A DNA stretch of 8,281 nt from Chitinophagaceae bacterium (GTDB taxonomy: Bacteria; Bacteroidota; Bacteroidia; Chitinophagales; Chitinophagaceae): positions 1 to 8,281 of the forward strand of contig PMUF01000467.1 of NCBI GenBank assembly GCA_003167015.1, in the 5' to 3' direction. Both the position numbers and the translations under genes were made by a program. Below, piece after piece: positions 6,328 through 8,281 of the stretch. How positions within the stretch are numbered: position 1 is the stretch's first letter; the number at the start of each line of letters is the position of its first letter. The notes beneath the pieces are model-generated. The model did no database searches. It was not told where the DNA came from and worked only from the letters and a program-made list of their open reading frames with translations.

Positions 6328-7002
6328 ATGACCGCATATTTCATCTCCGGCATCGGCGCCGATGACCGCATGTTCACCCATATCCGGCCGCCGGAAGGCT
6401 ACCAGGCAGCCCATATCCATTGGATTCCACCGCAAAAAAACGAAGCCCTCGGCGCTTATGCCTCCCGGCTGATCGCCCAGATCGATACATCCGAACCCTT
6501 CGTACTCATTGGCCTATCCCTTGGCGGAATCATGGCTGTCGAAATAGCCAAGCGTATCGCCCCCCAATGCACCATCATTATCAGTAGTATCCCCTTGTCG
6601 GCCCACCTGCCCCCCTATTTTAAGGTCGCCGGCCAACTGGGGCTCGGCAGGATCATCCCCGCAGCCCTGTTAAAGGCTGCCACAAGCGTCAAGCATTTCC
6701 TGACCATGAAAACTCCCGCCAACCGACGCCTGATCCAATCCGTCATCTGGTCCGGCGACGACAAGTTCATCCATTGGGCCCTCAATGCCGTACTGGAATG
6801 GAACAATACGGAGATACCCTCTCCATTATATCATGTCCATGGCGCCAGGGACGAAGTATTTCCCATCGGCTTCACCCAACCCACCCATATCATCCCAAAA
6901 GCCGGGCATATGTTCCTGCTTAGCCGGCCGGAAGAAGTAAATAACCTCCTTCGTGTCCTCCTCCCCACCGTCTCGCCCCAAAATGCTCCCTCCCCCGCCT
7001 GA
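6328..7002 (+). CDS. Alpha/beta hydrolase, tandem paralogue 2
   Basis: This 224-residue hydrolase is closely related to the gene just upstream. By hand alignment about 60 percent of the first 90 residues are identical, and both copies share ISSIP after the elbow. The triad is complete: Ser64 in GLSLGG, Asp175 in HGARDEVFP, His194 in KAGHMFLL. The middle cap-like segment (about 95-150) is the most diverged, which suggests the two enzymes differ in substrate. The C-terminus has a Pro/Ala/Ser-rich tail (about 213-224) not found in the first copy. It starts at ATG 6328, 41 bases after the upstream stop, and is likely in the same operon. It arose by tandem duplication. No signal peptide is evident. 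Confidence 0.9.
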   Translation: MTAYFISGIGADDRMFTHIRPPEGYQAAHIHWIPPQKNEALGAYASRLIAQIDTSEPFVLIGLSLGGIMAVEIAKRIAPQCTIIISSIPLSAHLPPYFKVAGQLGLGRIIPAALLKAATSVKHFLTMKTPANRRLIQSVIWSGDDKFIHWALNAVLEWNNTEIPSPLYHVHGARDEVFPIGFTQPTHIIPKAGHMFLLSRPEEVNNLLRVLLPTVSPQNAPSPA

Positions 7003-7033
7003 CCCCCATCTGTCCGCCCTCCGCCTGACCTCG

Positions 7034-7110
7034 CCAAAACCGGACAGTCCCCACCTCCTTTTACCACCTTTTTGACCAAAACCGGACACCTGATTGCTCG
7101 AAACCGGACG
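7034..7110 (+). repeat. Three phased AAACCGGAC repeats
   Basis: CCAAAACCGGACA occurs at 7034-7046 and 7076-7088, and a third, CGAAACCGGACG, at 7099-7110. The cores are spaced 42 and 22 bp apart, close to multiples of two helical turns, so the three sites face the same side of the DNA. A reversed CTGTCCG lies nearby at about 7010-7016. The pattern suggests binding sites for a regulator rather than CRISPR or a simple tandem repeat. Confidence 0.5.
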
Positions 7111-7163
7111 GTCCTCTCGGGGCATCAATCCATAAGAAATTGATTATCAACATGTCTATTTTG

Positions 7164-7179
7164 TGGCACCGCGCTGGCA
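7164..7179 (+). promoter_or_regulatory. Sigma-54-like -24/-12 promoter element
   Basis: TGGCACcgcgcTGGCA has the perfect -24 box TGGCAC, and its GC dinucleotide falls at the correct -12 spacing. The one difference from the consensus is G for T in the -12 box (TGGC for TTGC). It would start transcription near 7191. The three AAACCGGAC repeats lie 55-130 bases upstream, where enhancer-binding activators normally bind. This is suggestive only. Confidence 0.4.
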
Positions 7180-7231
7180 ATCCCGTATATGCCCGCAGGG
7201 AACAAAATAAAACCCCCGCCGGCCCATCAAA

Positions 7232-7390
7232 ATGAAATCAAATACTCACCATATAGTCAGGCCGGTCACTCCGGAAATAGCCTGCCCGGCTAACAAACAG
7301 CTCGCCGCCGCCAAACCGGCCGCAACTCATCCCGGTATTCTTACCGCTCATAAAGGTATTATGCCATTCAATGTACTATGTATTGTATAG
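7232..7390 (+). CDS. Possible small ORF (52 residues), unknown
   Basis: An ATG at 7232 opens 52 codons ending in TAG at 7388-7390. The product begins MKSNTHHIVRPVTPEI, has two cysteines (19 region and 50) and an Ala/Pro/Lys-rich middle. I recognise no family, signal peptide or membrane segment. In its favour it lies about 40 bases after the sigma-54-like start site. Against it, there is no ribosome-binding signal, composition is unremarkable, and its 3' end overlaps the -33 box of the next gene's promoter. It may be a chance ORF. Confidence 0.2.
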   Translation: MKSNTHHIVRPVTPEIACPANKQLAAAKPAATHPGILTAHKGIMPFNVLCIV

Positions 7391-7414
7391 TACCTTCCTT
7401 AAACATTATCTTTG
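7383..7414 (+). promoter_or_regulatory. Bacteroidota sigma-ABfr-type promoter for the secreted protein
   Basis: TTG (7383-7385) and TATCTTTG (7407-7414) are separated by 21 bases, matching the Bacteroidota consensus of TTG and TAnnTTTG at about 19-21 bp. Transcription should begin around 7418-7422. This decides the start of the gene downstream: the in-frame ATGs at 7378 and 7417 lie before or at the start site, so translation most likely begins at 7471. Confidence 0.8.
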
Positions 7415-7470
7415 TTATGCAAACAGTAAGTAATCAAACAATAACCAATCAAACAGTAAAAACTAAGTAT

Positions 7471-7989
7471 ATGTTACACACTACCAACAACCTCGGCCAG
7501 ACCCTTTTAAATGGGAGTAAAAAAATCGCTATCGTAGCAGCCCTGTTCCTGACAGTCGGCCTCAGCAGCAGCTTCGCTACCCCAGTTTCCACTAACAATG
7601 CCGCTTCCGTCAGCGCCCCTGCCCGCGAAGGCAACGACCTGATCGCAGCATCCTTCCACAAGGATTTCAAACATGCTGAATTAATGGGTATAGAAGTCAA
7701 AAAGGCCTACACCAAAGTGACCTTTAAGCTGAACAACATGGTCCTGTTCGCCTACTATTCCGGTAACGGGGAATTGCTCGCAGTCGTCCGCAACATCCTG
7801 TCGACCCAGCTGCCGCTCCAACTGCTGATGGAATTGAAAGAAACTTATAGCAAATACTGGATCACAGACCTTTTCGAAATCAACAGCGACAACCAGACTA
7901 CTTATTATGTCACCCTGCAAAACGCCGACGGCCGCGTAGCCCTTCGGTCCGGTGACGCCGCTACCTGGGAAACATATCGCCCCGAGTAA
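7471..7989 (+). CDS. Small secreted protein, possibly PepSY-like, function unknown
   Basis: This 172-residue exported protein starts with a Sec signal peptide: a short polar N-region with KK, then AIVAALFLTVGLSSSFA and likely cleavage before TPVST (about residue 36-37). After a low-complexity Ala/Ser/Asn linker the mature part begins near FHKDFKHAELMGIEV. It contains alternating beta and helix segments: KVTFKLNNMVLFAYYSG, a helix around LLMELKETYSKYWITDLFE, then TYYVTLQNADGRVAL. This resembles the PepSY-like periplasmic fold common in Bacteroidota, but no diagnostic motif confirms it. The frame extends upstream to 7378, but the promoter position argues for ATG 7471. The leader (7420-7470) is A-rich with a repeated CAAACAGTAA (7420-7429, 7450-7459) and no Shine-Dalgarno. 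It has its own promoter and terminator, so it is probably monocistronic. Confidence 0.75.
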   Translation: MLHTTNNLGQTLLNGSKKIAIVAALFLTVGLSSSFATPVSTNNAASVSAPAREGNDLIAASFHKDFKHAELMGIEVKKAYTKVTFKLNNMVLFAYYSGNGELLAVVRNILSTQLPLQLLMELKETYSKYWITDLFEINSDNQTTYYVTLQNADGRVALRSGDAATWETYRPE

Positions 7990-8030
7990 GACGACCCCGA
8001 AGACGCCCCGAGTAAGACGCCCCTAACTGA
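7978..8030 (+). repeat. Degenerate short tandem repeat spanning the stop codon
   Basis: Four units of 12-14 bases run across the end of the secreted-protein gene: two identical CGCCCCGAGTAAGA units, a shorter CGACCCCGAAGA between them, and a diverged CGCCCCTAACTGA. The first unit contains the true stop codon and the third repeats it, so the gene end has been locally duplicated, probably by slippage, without changing the protein. Confidence 0.7.
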
Positions 8031-8057
8031 AACTATATAAACCATCAACCTTTCCTG

Positions 8058-8091
8058 CCGGCCCCGCCTTCGAGCGGGGTCGGTTCTTTAT
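8058..8091 (+). terminator. Rho-independent terminator after the secreted protein
   Basis: CCGGCCCCGC (8058-8067) pairs with GCGGGGTCGG (8074-8083), 10 bp with a single G-U, around the loop CTTCGA, and is followed by TTCTTTAT. It is a strong G/C stem with a T-rich tail, placed about 70 bases after the stop. It can also stop leftward transcription from the gene whose end lies at 8107. Confidence 0.85.
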
Positions 8092-8106
8092 AGGAAACCC
8101 ATCCCC

Positions 8107-8281
8107 TCAATACAACCGTTTATCCGCCTTCTCCTTCCAGTGCGTAAACAATTCAGCAGCAGCCTCCTCCGGTTGATGGATGAAAGGAATTTTCCTTTGG
8201 TCCGGCTGCTGATCGATCTCCCGGTAAATGAAGTCATCGTCGAATCCGGCCGCCGCCGCTTCCTCTCGGGTAGCAGCATGG
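8107..8281 (-). CDS. C-terminal end of an unknown protein (cut by window edge)
   Basis: The last 57 residues of a leftward gene are visible; the start lies beyond the window. The frame ending in TGA at 8107-8109 gives a plausible acidic and helical C-terminus, with segments such as REEAAAAGFDDDFIYREID and EEAAAELFTHWKEKADKRLY. The ORF in another frame (8088-8279) is Arg/Ser-rich and looks like a shadow. I recognise no family. The final helix and charged composition suggest a soluble cytoplasmic protein. Its end converges with the secreted-protein gene across the terminator at 8058-8091. Confidence 0.6.
   Translation of the reverse strand, partial: HAATREEAAAAGFDDDFIYREIDQQPDQRKIPFIHQPEEAAAELFTHWKEKADKRLY

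Larger units (their letters stand above)
7003..7470. other. Long intergenic region with repeats and promoter-like elements
   Basis: There is no confidently recognised gene between the second hydrolase and the secreted protein. The stretch is organised. It holds three AAACCGGAC repeats (7034-7110) and an inverted repeat ATCAAT/ATTGAT (7124-7144). It also has a sigma-54-like element (7164-7179), a possible 52-residue ORF (7232-7390), a clear Bacteroidota promoter (7383-7414) and an A-rich leader. No tRNA, known riboswitch or IS end was recognised. Confidence 0.6.

Noticed and set aside
7034..7110. AAACCGGAC repeats as a CRISPR array
   Set aside because: Units are only 12-13 bases, spacing is unequal, spacers are not uniform and no cas gene is near.
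6826..7128. Leftward Gly/Arg-rich ORFs over the end of the second hydrolase
   Set aside because: Composition is typical of the reverse complement of G/C-rich coding sequence, and they are antisense to the catalytic His region of a real gene.
7378..7470. Upstream start codons (7378 or 7417) for the secreted protein
   Set aside because: The well-matched promoter at 7383-7414 places the transcript start at or after both; ATG 7471 leads directly into the signal peptide.
8088..8279. Leftward ORF with an Arg-rich product
   Set aside because: The overlapping frame ending at 8107 has a far more protein-like composition and runs open to the window edge; the Arg/Ser-rich one looks like a frame shadow.

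Overview
The window looks like a stretch of chromosome from a Bacteroidota bacterium, most likely of the Chitinophagaceae type. Three things point there. A broken gene carries the C-terminal sorting domain of type IX secretion cargo. Several promoters match the Bacteroidota TAnnTTTG -7 box rather than TATAAT. Genes generally lack Shine-Dalgarno sequences. The genus is inference.

Left region (1-900). The window opens inside a tRNA-Ala(GGC) gene followed by a terminator. A leftward hicA-hicB toxin-antitoxin pair comes next. Beyond it lies a second, degenerate copy of the tRNA 3' end in the same orientation, then another terminator. The two tRNA ends bracket the toxin-antitoxin pair like attL and attR, so the 0.75 kb between them looks like the remnant of a tRNA-integrated element with no integrase left.

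Left-centre (899-4652, all minus strand). An aldo/keto reductase and an AraC-family regulator form a tight two-gene unit. A candidate AraC operator, a 9-bp direct repeat at 22-bp spacing, lies just upstream. Upstream of that is a secreted M1-family metallopeptidase. The reductase has Asn and Cys where the classical tetrad has Asp and His.

Centre (about 4694-5058). This stretch holds a pseudogene, not empty sequence. It keeps a PKD-like repeat and the type B C-terminal sorting domain of a surface protein, but lacks its N-terminus and has an internal deletion that shifts the frame.

Right-centre (5148-7002, plus strand). A DUF1348/NTF2-like protein is followed by two tandem paralogous alpha/beta hydrolases, the first starting with TTG.

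Right region (7003-8281). A 375-468 bp stretch lacks a confident gene but has structure: three phased AAACCGGAC repeats, a sigma-54-like -24/-12 element, a possible 52-residue ORF, and a strong Bacteroidota promoter. That promoter drives a small secreted protein of unknown function with a possible PepSY-like fold. A terminator follows, and then the C-terminal end of a leftward unknown gene cut by the window edge.

No complete new system can be demonstrated. The points most worth following are the tRNA-bracketed hicAB remnant, the reductase with altered tetrad and its AraC operator, and the sigma-54-like intergenic region.
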